Shown here: in pieces, positions 35,299 through 44,346 of the stretch | Layout: each line of letters starts with the position of its first letter | How positions within the stretch are numbered: the stretch's first letter is position 1 | From: Pseudidiomarina aquimaris | Lineage (GTDB): Bacteria > Pseudomonadota > Gammaproteobacteria > Enterobacterales > Alteromonadaceae | Length of the DNA: 64,000 nt | Direction of reading: 5' to 3' | Assembly (NCBI RefSeq): GCF_003987395.1 | Contig: NZ_PIPT01000001.1 | Span: 62,001 to 126,000 of the forward strand | Program-made: the position numbers and the translations under genes | Notes under the pieces: model-generated | Told to the model about the DNA's origin: nothing | The model's database searches: none | What the model saw: only the letters and a program-made list of their open reading frames with translations

Positions 35299-37010
35299 AC
35301 GTTTTGATTATCGATGATGATACCGTTGACCGTTTGGCAACAAAAAAGGTTCTCAAGGATTCCGAGCTTAGAGTAAAAAAAGTTACTGAGGCAACTACCG
35401 CGAATGAAGGGTTAGAACACGCCAAAAATGGTGATTATGATCTGATTTTATTGGACTATCAGTTGCCTCCTACGAATGGAATCGAAGTCCTAAGAGAGTT
35501 GCGCGGAACCAACGATTCTAGTGCAGCTATGGTGATGATTAGTCATAGTAACGATGAGGAGCTAGCTGTGCGCTGTATTGAAGCAGGCGCACAGGACTTT
35601 CTTATGAAAGGAGAAGTTACTGCTGCTCGACTTAAACGTTCGGTGTTACTTGCGACGGAACGTTATGAGCTTGAGAGGCAAATCCAGGCAAGTCACGACC
35701 AACTAAAAAGACTCGCGGAACAGGATTCTTTGACTGGACTAACGAATCGTTACTATTTCGACGAAGCCTTAAAATATGCCATTCCTCGCGCAAATCGAGA
35801 GGGAACAAATATTTTACTGTTAATGATTGATTTGGACCGCTTTAAGAACATCAATGATACGCTTGGGCACCAAGCAGGTGACTCGCTGTTGAAACAAGTT
35901 GCACAACGATTGCGGACGCCGCTGCGTGGTGACGATAAGATCTCTCGTTTAGGTGGTGATGAATTTGCCATCATGGTCGAATCGCTCGAACATGCCAATG
36001 ATGCCCGTATGCTGGTAAATCGTCTTTTAGAGGAGTTTGAGCAACCTTTTCTGCTTGAGGGAGACAAAGTTCGGGTGTCTGCCAGCATAGGCGTTGCTAC
36101 TTATCCAGAATGTGGCAGCAATGCCGTCGAGCTGATGAAAAGCGCTGATGTCGCAATGTACAGAGCAAAGGGAGCTGGACGAGGACAAGCACAATATTAC
36201 TCGCGCGATTTTCATGAACAAATAGAGAAACGTGCGCGGTTAGAGTCCGATCTTGTAAACGCGCTCGAAAAGCAACAATTTGTCTTACACTACCAGCCAC
36301 AAGTCGATCGCGACGGCAAGAAACTTATTGGAATTGAAGCGTTGATCCGTTGGCAACATCCCGAGCTGGGCATGATACCGCCAGATGAGTTTATTTCTAT
36401 TGCAGAAGAGTCGAACTTCATTAACGAGCTGGGACGGTGGGTGATTAAGTCAGCATGCGCACAATTTCGTGTTTGGCTTGATGAGTTTGCGCTAACTGAC
36501 ATTTCTTTTTCTGTAGCGGTCAATCTATCTGCGAAGCAGCTCAAGGATAAAGGGTTAATTGACTATTGCCGTACGTGCATCGAACATTACTGCATTCCGG
36601 CAAATCGTTTTGAGTTAGAACTAACTGAGAGTAATTTAGTTACTAGCTTGGAGGCAGTGGATACACTCAATGAGTTGGCTAACATAGGTGTTGAGCTGGC
36701 TCTTGATGATTTTGGCACCGGCTACTCGTCGCTATCGCACTTGAAAGATTACCCATTTACTATTTTGAAAATTGATAAAATGTTCGTCCAGTCCGCTGAA
36801 AGTGGCCAGGATGACAGTATGCTTAAAGCGGTTTGTGCTTTTGCGAAATCATTGAATTATAAGACGGTCGCGGAAGGAATAGAAACAGCCTATCAACATA
36901 AAATGTGCGTTGATTTAGAGGTGGATCGACTTCAGGGTTTTTACTTTAGCAAACCGCTTGCAGCTAGCGAACTAAAACAGCAGTGGCTGCTCGGGCAGGA
37001 TAAAGTATGA
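35295..37010 (+). CDS. response regulator with GGDEF and EAL domains
   Basis: 571 aa. The receiver domain has D7-D8-D9, phospho-acceptor D54 and the switch lysine in FLMKGE. GGDEF is intact at 220-224 with an I-site R211-G-D-D214 five residues before it. EAL is at 348-350, with later motifs LTESN, DDFGTGYSSL and KIDKMF present. Both c-di-GMP synthesis and hydrolysis are therefore possible, chosen by phosphorylation. It is sandwiched between two kinases with 4-bp overlaps. Confidence 0.92.
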   Translation: MNVLIIDDDTVDRLATKKVLKDSELRVKKVTEATTANEGLEHAKNGDYDLILLDYQLPPTNGIEVLRELRGTNDSSAAMVMISHSNDEELAVRCIEAGAQDFLMKGEVTAARLKRSVLLATERYELERQIQASHDQLKRLAEQDSLTGLTNRYYFDEALKYAIPRANREGTNILLLMIDLDRFKNINDTLGHQAGDSLLKQVAQRLRTPLRGDDKISRLGGDEFAIMVESLEHANDARMLVNRLLEEFEQPFLLEGDKVRVSASIGVATYPECGSNAVELMKSADVAMYRAKGAGRGQAQYYSRDFHEQIEKRARLESDLVNALEKQQFVLHYQPQVDRDGKKLIGIEALIRWQHPELGMIPPDEFISIAEESNFINELGRWVIKSACAQFRVWLDEFALTDISFSVAVNLSAKQLKDKGLIDYCRTCIEHYCIPANRFELELTESNLVTSLEAVDTLNELANIGVELALDDFGTGYSSLSHLKDYPFTILKIDKMFVQSAESGQDDSMLKAVCAFAKSLNYKTVAEGIETAYQHKMCVDLEVDRLQGFYFSKPLAASELKQQWLLGQDKV

Positions 37011-38086
37011 CTCTTGCGAAGAGCGAAGATTTAACCAGCGCTCATTTCCTTGAGCTTCTTTTTAATACCATTCCCGGCCTAGCTTTCGTGAAAAACGAGC
37101 GCTTTGAAATTGTTAAAGCGAACGATGCCTTTTTGGCTATTTATCCAGCCGATATGCGTGAGCATGTAATTGGATCAACAACTGTTGAGTCGTATTCACA
37201 GGAGGACCGGGATGCATTCTTGGCGCACGACAGGCTAGCGTTCGAGACGGGGTATAACGAAACCATAGAAACGATACTTTTTCCTGATGGAAAGATTCGC
37301 AAGCTTTTAACAAAAAAGCGTCGCTTCTACACTGAAAGTGGTGAGTGCTATATTTTGGGAATCGCAACCGATATTACGCAGCAAGAGGAGGCATTACGTA
37401 AACTGGAAGAGTCAAATAAAGACTTGAAGAGTTTTATTCATATTGCGTCGCATGATTTGAAAGCTCCGTTAGCAAATATTAAGCAACTTATTGATTGGAT
37501 CAACGAAGAGCACCGTAACGCTTTATCGAACGAGGTACGCGACTACTTTGACATGATCCAAGTCCGTGCAGTGCGTTTACAGCGTTTGTTAAATGACCTT
37601 TTGCTATTTTCAACAATGAGCCAGATCTCGGGGCGCTACCAAACTTTCAACTTGAAAGTGATGGCGATGGAGCTTCTGACACTGTTGGATACTGAATCTA
37701 ATTTCGAGTTAGAGGCAACAGACACTGAGGTCACTTTACCACGACGAGAGTTCGAGATTGTTTTGCGCAATCTTATTTCTAACGCGATAAAACATCATGA
37801 TAAGAAGCATGGAAAGCTCAAAGTGTCGATTGAAGACGTAAACCACGATTATGTTATTGAAGTCACGGACGATGGTCCAGGTGTGCCTTTTGAATTTCGA
37901 GAGCGCATCTTTGAAATGTTTACCCGCTTGAAGTCGCAAGATGAAGTCGAGGGAAGTGGCATTGGGTTAGCCATCGTGAAGCGTATAATCGAAAAATGCG
38001 GCGGCTCGATTGACTTAAAATCGGGCTCGAGCGGTGCAACATTTAAGCTTATCTGGCCGAAAGAAATAGCCGCACCGAGCGATTAA
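37007..38086 (+). CDS. PAS-domain histidine kinase
   Basis: 359 aa, soluble. PAS domain (about 10-128, ending YILGIATDITQQ), HisKA with H149 in IASHDLKAPLAN, and HATPase with NLISNAIKHHDKK, DDGPGVP and GSGIGLAIV. Its kinase core is close in sequence to that of the CHASE kinase, suggesting duplication. Probably a second input to the shared GGDEF-EAL regulator. It converges on the next gene with a 4-bp overlap. Confidence 0.9.
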   Translation: MTLAKSEDLTSAHFLELLFNTIPGLAFVKNERFEIVKANDAFLAIYPADMREHVIGSTTVESYSQEDRDAFLAHDRLAFETGYNETIETILFPDGKIRKLLTKKRRFYTESGECYILGIATDITQQEEALRKLEESNKDLKSFIHIASHDLKAPLANIKQLIDWINEEHRNALSNEVRDYFDMIQVRAVRLQRLLNDLLLFSTMSQISGRYQTFNLKVMAMELLTLLDTESNFELEATDTEVTLPRREFEIVLRNLISNAIKHHDKKHGKLKVSIEDVNHDYVIEVTDDGPGVPFEFRERIFEMFTRLKSQDEVEGSGIGLAIVKRIIEKCGGSIDLKSGSSGATFKLIWPKEIAAPSD

Positions 38087-39483
38087 GTTGTCGGTGCCGT
38101 AGGTCTATCTAGCTCGGCCTGCGGCTCAATGCGATTTCGGCCATTTTTCTTTGCCTGATAGAGGCAACTGTCTGCTTCGGCAAGCAAACTTTCAATACTC
38201 GATTGCTTGTGGGCGACAGCAATACCTATCGACGTTGTAATACCACCATGGGTATCAGTCCAACCCGGTACTTCCATTCGTTGAACATAATCAAGAAGGT
38301 GAGTGGCAACCCGGTGCGCGCCATTAAAGTTAGTATCAGGAAGTACGACGACAAACTCCTCTCCACCAATTCGTGCCACAAGGTCGACTTTGCGTACAGA
38401 GGAGCGAAGTAAAGCGCCAAGTGAAACGAGCACACGATCACCTACGTCATGACCTGCGGTGTCATTGACGTTTTTGAAATGATCGATATCGAGCATCAAG
38501 AGACAAAGATCATTACGCTGGTGTCGGTTTAGTCGGTTGAGTTCGTGGGTGAGGAACTCAACAAAGCGTCGACGGTTGGGTAGCTGAGTTAAAGGATCGG
38601 TTTCCGCCTGTTGCTCGAGTTGACGCATGAGGCGTTGTGTTCTTTGTTCTGCTGCAGTTTGGAACATCGCTGAAATGCTTACCATCAAAATAATAAACCA
38701 GCTCATGATCACGATCAGTAGCCCAACCGCTAGTCCATCAATTGAGGTGACGAATTTCAGCATCAAATAGCCAATCAGCGCAGGAAACGCATAGCCAATG
38801 AGAACCTGAAATCGTGCAAGTTTGCCGCCGAAGTAGGGGCTTAAAATGGAACGAATCGGGTTATTGTGGGCGTTCCGAGCAAGCGTGGCAGCCCCGAGAA
38901 CAAAACCTAAGGTCGCGCTTATCAGCGACATTTGCCCGTAGAAATTATCGAGACCGTATGCATAGCCGGTGAATGAAACTGTCGGTACGGCAATGCCCAA
39001 AAACGACAATAATTGTGCGATCGTCGGAAAGTGAATATGTTGAAATACCAACGAAAAAGCGACAAAAAGCAGCGTAATGGAGGTGTTTACACCCATCTTG
39101 TTACTCTTACCAATCGCTCCTTCCGCGTCTACAACCTTATAAAAGGGCGTCAACAAATTTGCCTGCTGCGTATGATTTATAATGTCAAAAATATTCACAG
39201 CTAGCAGGCAAAAGGCAAAGGCAAGCGCAGTAATAAATAATGTTTGAGTTATTCGATTTGCGCGTTCTGCACTAAGAACACCGACCCCTAAAAGTAGAAT
39301 AGTTGTAGCTGTGAGCGGGTGCGTCGCAGGTCCATCAGCTATCGGGCGGTAGAGATTCTCCATACCCGCGGCATAACCAAATAAAACGACCACAGCAAAC
39401 AGTATGCACAATAGCGCAAGCGGGGTTGCTAGTACTCTTGTGTTGACTACCAAAGGCCAAGACTTTGTGTTCGTTGAGGTCAT
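38083..39483 (-). CDS. membrane diguanylate cyclase
   Basis: 466 aa. About eight hydrophobic helices (to residue about 275) form a MASE-like sensor, then a GGDEF domain with GGEEF at 373-377 and an RKVD I-site five residues earlier. It should make c-di-GMP with product inhibition. Encoded convergently to the kinase block; its product could feed BcsA and BcsE. Confidence 0.9.
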   Translation of the reverse strand: MTSTNTKSWPLVVNTRVLATPLALLCILFAVVVLFGYAAGMENLYRPIADGPATHPLTATTILLLGVGVLSAERANRITQTLFITALAFAFCLLAVNIFDIINHTQQANLLTPFYKVVDAEGAIGKSNKMGVNTSITLLFVAFSLVFQHIHFPTIAQLLSFLGIAVPTVSFTGYAYGLDNFYGQMSLISATLGFVLGAATLARNAHNNPIRSILSPYFGGKLARFQVLIGYAFPALIGYLMLKFVTSIDGLAVGLLIVIMSWFIILMVSISAMFQTAAEQRTQRLMRQLEQQAETDPLTQLPNRRRFVEFLTHELNRLNRHQRNDLCLLMLDIDHFKNVNDTAGHDVGDRVLVSLGALLRSSVRKVDLVARIGGEEFVVVLPDTNFNGAHRVATHLLDYVQRMEVPGWTDTHGGITTSIGIAVAHKQSSIESLLAEADSCLYQAKKNGRNRIEPQAELDRPTAPTT

Positions 39484-39539
39484 GGTTAGTTACTCTTTTT
39501 GTTAATTTTTTCTGAGTATAGCGTTCCTCAATTTTAATG

Positions 39540-40793
39540 TCAGCTACGGCGATTGCCTGACGGCTTGCCCTTACGTTTGTTCGCGTTGGCACTTGCGCCA
39601 TCGCGACGAGGCTTACGCTGTTGACCACCGCGCGGTGGTGGAGGGGTTTTCCCGGTCAGCTCAACATTGCTAAAGCCCTGTAACTGCTTGCGCTCAATAG
39701 GTTGACCGATAAGCTTTTCGATCGCTTTAAGCGTTTTGTACTCTTCATCCATGACCAATGAGATGGCATGACCGGTTTGCCCAGCACGGCCGGTGCGGCC
39801 GATGCGATGTACATAATCCTCAGCAACCTGCGGCAGGTCGTAATTGATTACATACGGCAGTTTATCGATATCGAGGCCACGCGCGGCGATGTCGGTCGCA
39901 ACGAGCACATTCACTTCACCTGATTTGAACTCGGCGAGAGCTTTGGTACGTGCGCCTTGGCTCTTGTTGCCGTGAATGGCGGCGGCAAGAAAACCATCAG
40001 CGTTAAGCTGACGCACAAGTTTATTAGCGCCGTGTTTGGTGCGTGAGAACACAATCACTTGCGGCAAGCTCAGATCGCGTAACAGCTGCATCAGCATGCG
40101 CGGCTTTTCGTTCTTGGTCGCCGTGTACATGGTTTGTTCAATTCGCTCTGCCGTAGAGTTTGGCGGCGCCACAGAAACCTCAACCGGGTTATTGACCAAG
40201 GTTTTCGCTAATGCACGAATGTCCTTCGAGAACGTCGCCGAAAACATCAACGTTTGACGCTTAGCTGGTAACAGCTTGATGATCTTCTTGATATCGTGGA
40301 TAAAGCCCATGTCGAGCATGCGGTCGGCTTCGTCCAGCACCAACACTTCAAGCTTTGGAAACTTCACCGCGTTCTGCTGATACAAATCTAGCAAACGACC
40401 TGGCGTGGCGACCAAAATATCAACGCCTTTGCGCAGCTTCATCATCTGAGGATTGATCTTGACCCCACCGAAGACCACCGCGTAATTAAGATTGAGTCCA
40501 GCACCATAGGTCGCGACGCTTTCACCAACTTGCGCCGCCAGCTCGCGCGTCGGCGTCAAAATAAGTACCCGCGCCGTATTTGCTTTCGCGCGTTCGCCGT
40601 CTTTCAGCCTCTCTAAAATCGGCAACGTAAAGCCCGCAGTTTTACCCGTCCCTGTTTGCGCCGCCGCCATCACGTCACGACCTTCGAGCACCGGCGGAAT
40701 CGCTTGCGCTTGTATCGGAGTTGGCTCGGTATAACCTTGGCGGGTGAGGGCATTCAGAATTTCGGGGCAAAGCTGGAGTTCAGAAAATGTCAT
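39540..40793 (-). CDS. rhlE: DEAD-box RNA helicase RhlE
   Basis: 417 aa. The Q motif (GYTEPTPIQ), Walker A QTGTGKT (46-52), [18 protein letters not shown], and ARGLDID ... [11 protein letters not shown] are all present. The C-terminal tail is Arg/Lys/Gly-rich, as in RhlE. RhlE remodels RNA in ribosome assembly and cold response. Confidence 0.9.
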   Translation of the reverse strand: MTFSELQLCPEILNALTRQGYTEPTPIQAQAIPPVLEGRDVMAAAQTGTGKTAGFTLPILERLKDGERAKANTARVLILTPTRELAAQVGESVATYGAGLNLNYAVVFGGVKINPQMMKLRKGVDILVATPGRLLDLYQQNAVKFPKLEVLVLDEADRMLDMGFIHDIKKIIKLLPAKRQTLMFSATFSKDIRALAKTLVNNPVEVSVAPPNSTAERIEQTMYTATKNEKPRMLMQLLRDLSLPQVIVFSRTKHGANKLVRQLNADGFLAAAIHGNKSQGARTKALAEFKSGEVNVLVATDIAARGLDIDKLPYVINYDLPQVAEDYVHRIGRTGRAGQTGHAISLVMDEEYKTLKAIEKLIGQPIERKQLQGFSNVELTGKTPPPPRGGQQRKPRRDGASANANKRKGKPSGNRRS

Positions 40794-40874
40794 GTATAAA
40801 TGTGCAACTTAATTAGGATAAGGACGCACATTATAGCGCAGAGTGGGGTGCAGCGCAGTTTATTTAGTGTTTTC

Positions 40875-41699
40875 TTACTCTGACCCGTAAATCCAATCTA
40901 ACCCTTGAATCAAGGTGGTAGGGAACGCAGTGGCGTGTTTGGCACCATCGATGATGTTCAATTTGATCGCGACGTTCTCGCTAGCCTCTTCCTGTAACTT
41001 TGCGTGAAGCTGCTGTGCACCAGCGACCATGTCTTGTCCTTCGCCATACTGCGGTCGCTCTAGACTACCCACAGCCAGGTAGACTTTGATTGGGGCTTCT
41101 GTAGTCTTGATCTCGCGGGCTAACACTTCATGGTCATTAAACCACACCGAAGGACTCCCTAGCACATAGTTGTCGAACATCTCAGGATGCTCAAACAGCA
41201 CATAAGCACCGAACAGCCCACCTAATGAATTGCCTACAAAGGTTTGATTCGCTGCGCTGATGCGATAGTTTTTCTGCATATAGCTGAACACAGTCTCACG
41301 AATAAAGTGCGCATGATTCGCCGCTTCGCCCGTCGCTAGCTTCCAATCCGCGGCCTTGCTCGGCGTGTAATCGCGGATACGACTCGAGGCACCTTTCGAA
41401 CCCACCGAATACGCTAAACTGACAATAATCGCCTCCTGCATTGCACCACTATTCATTGGAAACCGCGTCGCGCCCGAGGCAATCTGAAAACCGTACATAC
41501 CATCGGTGAGGTAGATGACAGGGTAGTGCTTCTCCGGACTCGTGGCATAAGAGCGGGGCGTTTTGATGAAGATCGGATAACTGCGCTCGCTGTTTTCGTC
41601 TTTAAGCACCACTTTAGTGCTGCGGGGAATTTCGACTGGCTCGTTCGCTTGGGTCATCGGCGCGAAGATGAGGAGAGCGAGTAGGGGGTATGGCTTCAT
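40875..41699 (-). CDS. exported alpha/beta hydrolase, IroE/Fes-type esterase
   Basis: 274 aa with a Sec signal (to TQA). The YPVIYLTDGMYGF strand, nucleophile elbow GNSLGGLFG, and a late HATAFP histidine match the putative esterase D-like family (IroE, YbbA). Members cleave siderophore esters or acyl esters. No iron-uptake neighbours are seen, so the substrate is open. Confidence 0.82.
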   Translation of the reverse strand: MKPYPLLALLIFAPMTQANEPVEIPRSTKVVLKDENSERSYPIFIKTPRSYATSPEKHYPVIYLTDGMYGFQIASGATRFPMNSGAMQEAIIVSLAYSVGSKGASSRIRDYTPSKAADWKLATGEAANHAHFIRETVFSYMQKNYRISAANQTFVGNSLGGLFGAYVLFEHPEMFDNYVLGSPSVWFNDHEVLAREIKTTEAPIKVYLAVGSLERPQYGEGQDMVAGAQQLHAKLQEEASENVAIKLNIIDGAKHATAFPTTLIQGLDWIYGSE

Positions 41700-41782
41700 T
41701 TTTTGACTTCCTGTGTCTGGAGTAGTGTTTTTTGAGCGGAGCCTCTGTTACCAATTAACCTCCGCTAAGTGCCAATAGCGGA

Positions 41783-41842
41783 CGTTAACGCCTCAAACAC
41801 CGGTGCAGCTTTGCTGCGTCCGTGTGATTTGACTTGTTAGGT
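41783..41842 (-). other. attC-like integron recombination site
   Basis: Read on the minus strand, ACCTAAC (fits RYYYAAC) begins 4 bp after the stop of the gene at 41846. AAGTCAAA then pairs with TTTGA before the distal core, a GCAGC-AAA-GCTGC hairpin lies in the centre, and the distal core GTTAACG closes the site at 60 bp. The distal core departs from GTTRRRY at two places. Layout and position after a stop codon are typical of cassette ends. Confidence 0.5.
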
Positions 41843-41845
41843 GCT

Positions 41846-42217
41846 TCACTCGTTATTTTTCCCCAACTCTGGAAAAAACAACTCATCTATTACTTGATCT
41901 GCTGATCGCTTCACCACGTCAGAAGGCTCAGGATCCAAGTTAGATTCGACGGCATTAATTATGTCCATCCATTTAATATATTCTTCATCATCGAATTCTT
42001 CTGCTTTCTTCCCAGCGCTTTCTTCTATGAATTTTATCAACGAGAAAGTAAGATCCTTAGCTATATCAGACGGGGCACTTTGATAATCATCTTCAAAAAA
42101 ATCTTTTTCGTATTCAGTGAAATAATCAGCTTGTTTTAAATATCTACTTAAATAATAAAAAGCCGACCTTATATCTATTACTTCATGACCCTGCACTAAA
42201 TCTTCAAGCTTTTTCAT
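41846..42217 (-). CDS. hypothetical acidic protein of cassette-like unit
   Basis: About 123 aa from ATG 42217, one base after the stop of the upstream gene and behind AGGATTGG. Acidic, helical, cytoplasmic (e.g. DYFTEYEKDFFEDDYQ, EFDDEEYIKW). The longer frame to 42307 overlaps the upstream gene and is rejected. No family recognised. Base use is AT-rich beside the neighbours, as is common for cassettes. Confidence 0.65.
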   Translation of the reverse strand: MKKLEDLVQGHEVIDIRSAFYYLSRYLKQADYFTEYEKDFFEDDYQSAPSDIAKDLTFSLIKFIEESAGKKAEEFDDEEYIKWMDIINAVESNLDPEPSDVVKRSADQVIDELFFPELGKNNE

Positions 42218-42218
42218 A

Positions 42219-42716
42219 TTAACCAATCCTAATAATGTCAAACGCGGACTGCGGCAAATCCGACAAGATATACTCATGCGATAGAGGGTTTGCTCTATCT
42301 TTAACATCTACCTTTTGGTAATACGGCACAGCTTCAAGTCGTGCAATTACACATAGAAGAGGTCTAAAATGCTGATCTTTGGCATTCTTTGAAATGTAAA
42401 CAATTTCATCGTGAGCATCTTGAGTTATTTTCCCCAGCTTCAACATGATTGAAGCTCCTTTTCGGATTCCTCTTCTATTAAGGTCAATTTTCGTATTGTG
42501 ATGATCGGCGCCTTCAACTTCTTTTTTTAAGGTGTTGTATATCTCTACAGGAGATGAGCTAGGAGGAACTGTAAAATGAGGAGAATCAAAATCAGAGCCA
42601 AAATATGGAGTGCACCACATGTAATGCTTATCCTCATAGTATTTTTTATTGATGTTATAAGCTAATGTCGTCATTGCCGAATACAGAATCGGATGACTTA
42701 TATCTTTTAGTGACAT
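42219..42716 (-). CDS. hypothetical protein of cassette-like unit
   Basis: 165 aa, mixed alpha/beta, no signal peptide. Notable segments are KYYEDKHYMWCTPYFGSDFD and RRGIRKGASIMLKLGKI. Family not recognised. It begins 35 bp after a GTTAGGT core (minus strand) and is followed at once by the gene at 42217, then by an attC-like site. This spacing is what a two-gene integron cassette would show. Confidence 0.6.
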   Translation of the reverse strand: MSLKDISHPILYSAMTTLAYNINKKYYEDKHYMWCTPYFGSDFDSPHFTVPPSSSPVEIYNTLKKEVEGADHHNTKIDLNRRGIRKGASIMLKLGKITQDAHDEIVYISKNAKDQHFRPLLCVIARLEAVPYYQKVDVKDRANPLSHEYILSDLPQSAFDIIRIG

Positions 42717-42750
42717 TCATTTCCCTCAAGTTTCATCATCACTGAGTTGC

Positions 42751-42818
42751 ACCTAACATTTGTATATTGTGCGTGCGCACTTCAGAGCTCGTTCAAGTGA
42801 TAGCTCTCGGCTCTTAGG
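42751..42818 (-). other. second attC-like site and surrounding 444-bp noncoding stretch
   Basis: On the minus strand a GTTAGGT core (42751-42757) pairs with an ACCTAAG-like core (42812-42818, one mismatch to RYYYAAC), enclosing AGAGCT/AGCTCT arms. A further GTTAGAT occurs at 42911-42917. The rest of 42717-43160 shows no reading frame that I would call. It could hold remnants of an ORF-less cassette and the region upstream of nothing obvious on either strand. Confidence 0.35.
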
Positions 42819-43160
42819 TTACTGATCAAGATAACCTTCCTGACTTGAGAAGTCCCAAGTTAATAAAGGCAATTTGAGCATGCGCAGTTACGCTCTACCG
42901 AGCGCACGATATCTAACCTTTATTTTTTGTTATGTCATTGACAGTAAACGACCTAAATACACAAGACAACAAAAAAACACGCAATATTGTCGAAGTTAAT
43001 GTGCCGCGCATCGTTGGCATCATCCACACTTACTTAGTCACTAGTTGAAGTAGACCGAAAGTCGGAAGGTCCGCTATTCGCTCAAAGCAGACCCTTCCTC
43101 GAATTCCCAAGTCACGCCAGTAATTAAATTATCTAACACCACAAGAAACAATATTTCGAC

Positions 43161-43736
43161 TCAGTTCAATCGAAGCCAAACCTTCGGGTTGTCCGCTAAA
43201 AACTCCTCAAACGCAAACAAGCAATTGCTCAGAGGATAAATTTCAGCAGAATCAAAGACGATATAAACATCGTCGTCGCGAACCCCTACAAAGCACTTAT
43301 CACGTGTAGCTTGCGCAGCACTCTTTGCTGTCGCAAACTCAAAGTCGTCTGTAAAAATCTCAGTAAATGCAGGCTGCTTACTGACCGAACTTAGATCGAA
43401 AGTTGTTACCAAGCTTCCCCGATTCTCGAACTCATCCGGTACGGAACTCAATCCGGTTTTACGACACTGGAGGTTGTCGCCTTCGACTTCTCCATGACTA
43501 ATACACATGTAGCCAGCATTGATTTTGTCGAAGCTAAACATTGAGAAAATGACGTCGCTGTCCTCGTAGTAACTGATTTGGTACGCAGGGCTGGGAAGGG
43601 TATTTGTGCACATGACTGCGCTGGTAAAGTTGTTACCAATATCGCCGGTCACTTGATTTAAACACCCGGCGAAGGTGGGTGCAAACGCACCCGCACCGAG
43701 TGTCATAACGCCAACAACAAAGGCCTTAAAAGTCAT
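43161..43736 (-). CDS. exported protein of unknown function, operon gene 6
   Basis: 191 aa from ATG 43736 with a Sec signal (MTFKAFVVGVMTLGAGAFAP to FA). Five or six cysteines in the mature part (AGCLNQ, VMCTN, YMCIS, LQCRK, DKCFVG, NCLFAF) suggest disulfides. The C-terminal half, with ATRDKCFVGVRDDDVYIVF, looks like a small beta domain. No family recognised. It overlaps gene 5 by 11 bp, the last gene of the exported-protein operon. Confidence 0.6.
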   Translation of the reverse strand: MTFKAFVVGVMTLGAGAFAPTFAGCLNQVTGDIGNNFTSAVMCTNTLPSPAYQISYYEDSDVIFSMFSFDKINAGYMCISHGEVEGDNLQCRKTGLSSVPDEFENRGSLVTTFDLSSVSKQPAFTEIFTDDFEFATAKSAAQATRDKCFVGVRDDDVYIVFDSAEIYPLSNCLFAFEEFLADNPKVWLRLN

Positions 43737-44346
43737 CTGCGAGGTCGCTCTTCTTACGATAACCGTTTGCTTCTTTAACTTTCTGTTTGGCACGTTCTTC
43801 TGCTTTGGTCTTTTCAGAACCATCACCTTGTGCGGTCGCTTTTGCATTCTGCGCCATGCGCGCATATTCGGGCTTCCATCCCATCCGAACGATCAAGAAC
43901 TTACCCTCTGTATCTACACATTCATCCAGTTTAACGATGCCTGAAATAACTGCAGAGGTACTGCTGCTAATAGCGTCGCTAGCGCGCTTTAACTCAACGG
44001 CAACCGCTTCAGTATTACCGGCGCCGTCTGTTTTCTCTGCTTGCTCCGTCAACGACTCAGCGAGGGTGTCTCTTGCAATTGCGTCTTCAAAGAACTTGGC
44101 GAGCTCTGATTTGGCGCGTAATTCCGCTTCGTCTCGTGCGGTGCGGATCAAGCTGCGTTTCGGTGCGATGAAAGTCGCATCGGCGTACATTGAAATCGAA
44201 TGTAGTTCGCCGTTTTCAGTAAACTTCGGTACGGCTCCTGAAATTGCGCTAATCTCAGCTTCCATTGCGTCGCACGCCCCGGCATAACTTGCTCCAGAAG
44301 CTGCAAGCAGTGAAACTGCTAATAGGGTTTTACCAATCGTCTTCAT
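43726..44346 (-). CDS. exported protein, short paralogue of the CsgG-like operon gene
   Basis: 206 aa from ATG 44346 (GGAG 7 bp upstream), overlapping the preceding gene by 17 bp. After the Sec signal, residues to about 165 closely parallel the N-terminal domain of the upstream 518-aa protein: CDAMEAEISAISGAVPKF, MYADATFIAPKRSLI, VKLDECVDTEGKFLIVRMGWKP. It lacks that protein's CsgG-like half and ends in a charged helix. A domain duplication within one operon. Confidence 0.7.
   Translation of the reverse strand: MKTIGKTLLAVSLLAASGASYAGACDAMEAEISAISGAVPKFTENGELHSISMYADATFIAPKRSLIRTARDEAELRAKSELAKFFEDAIARDTLAESLTEQAEKTDGAGNTEAVAVELKRASDAISSSTSAVISGIVKLDECVDTEGKFLIVRMGWKPEYARMAQNAKATAQGDGSEKTKAEERAKQKVKEANGYRKKSDLADDF

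Noticed and set aside
41752-41790. Terminator from TCCGCT / AGCGGA arms
   Set aside because: Lies upstream, not downstream, of the esterase gene and has no T-run; better seen as part of the cassette boundary.
43787-44287. 166-aa plus-strand frame
   Set aside because: Antisense to an exported protein gene with clear paralogy; Ser/Ala-rich shadow.
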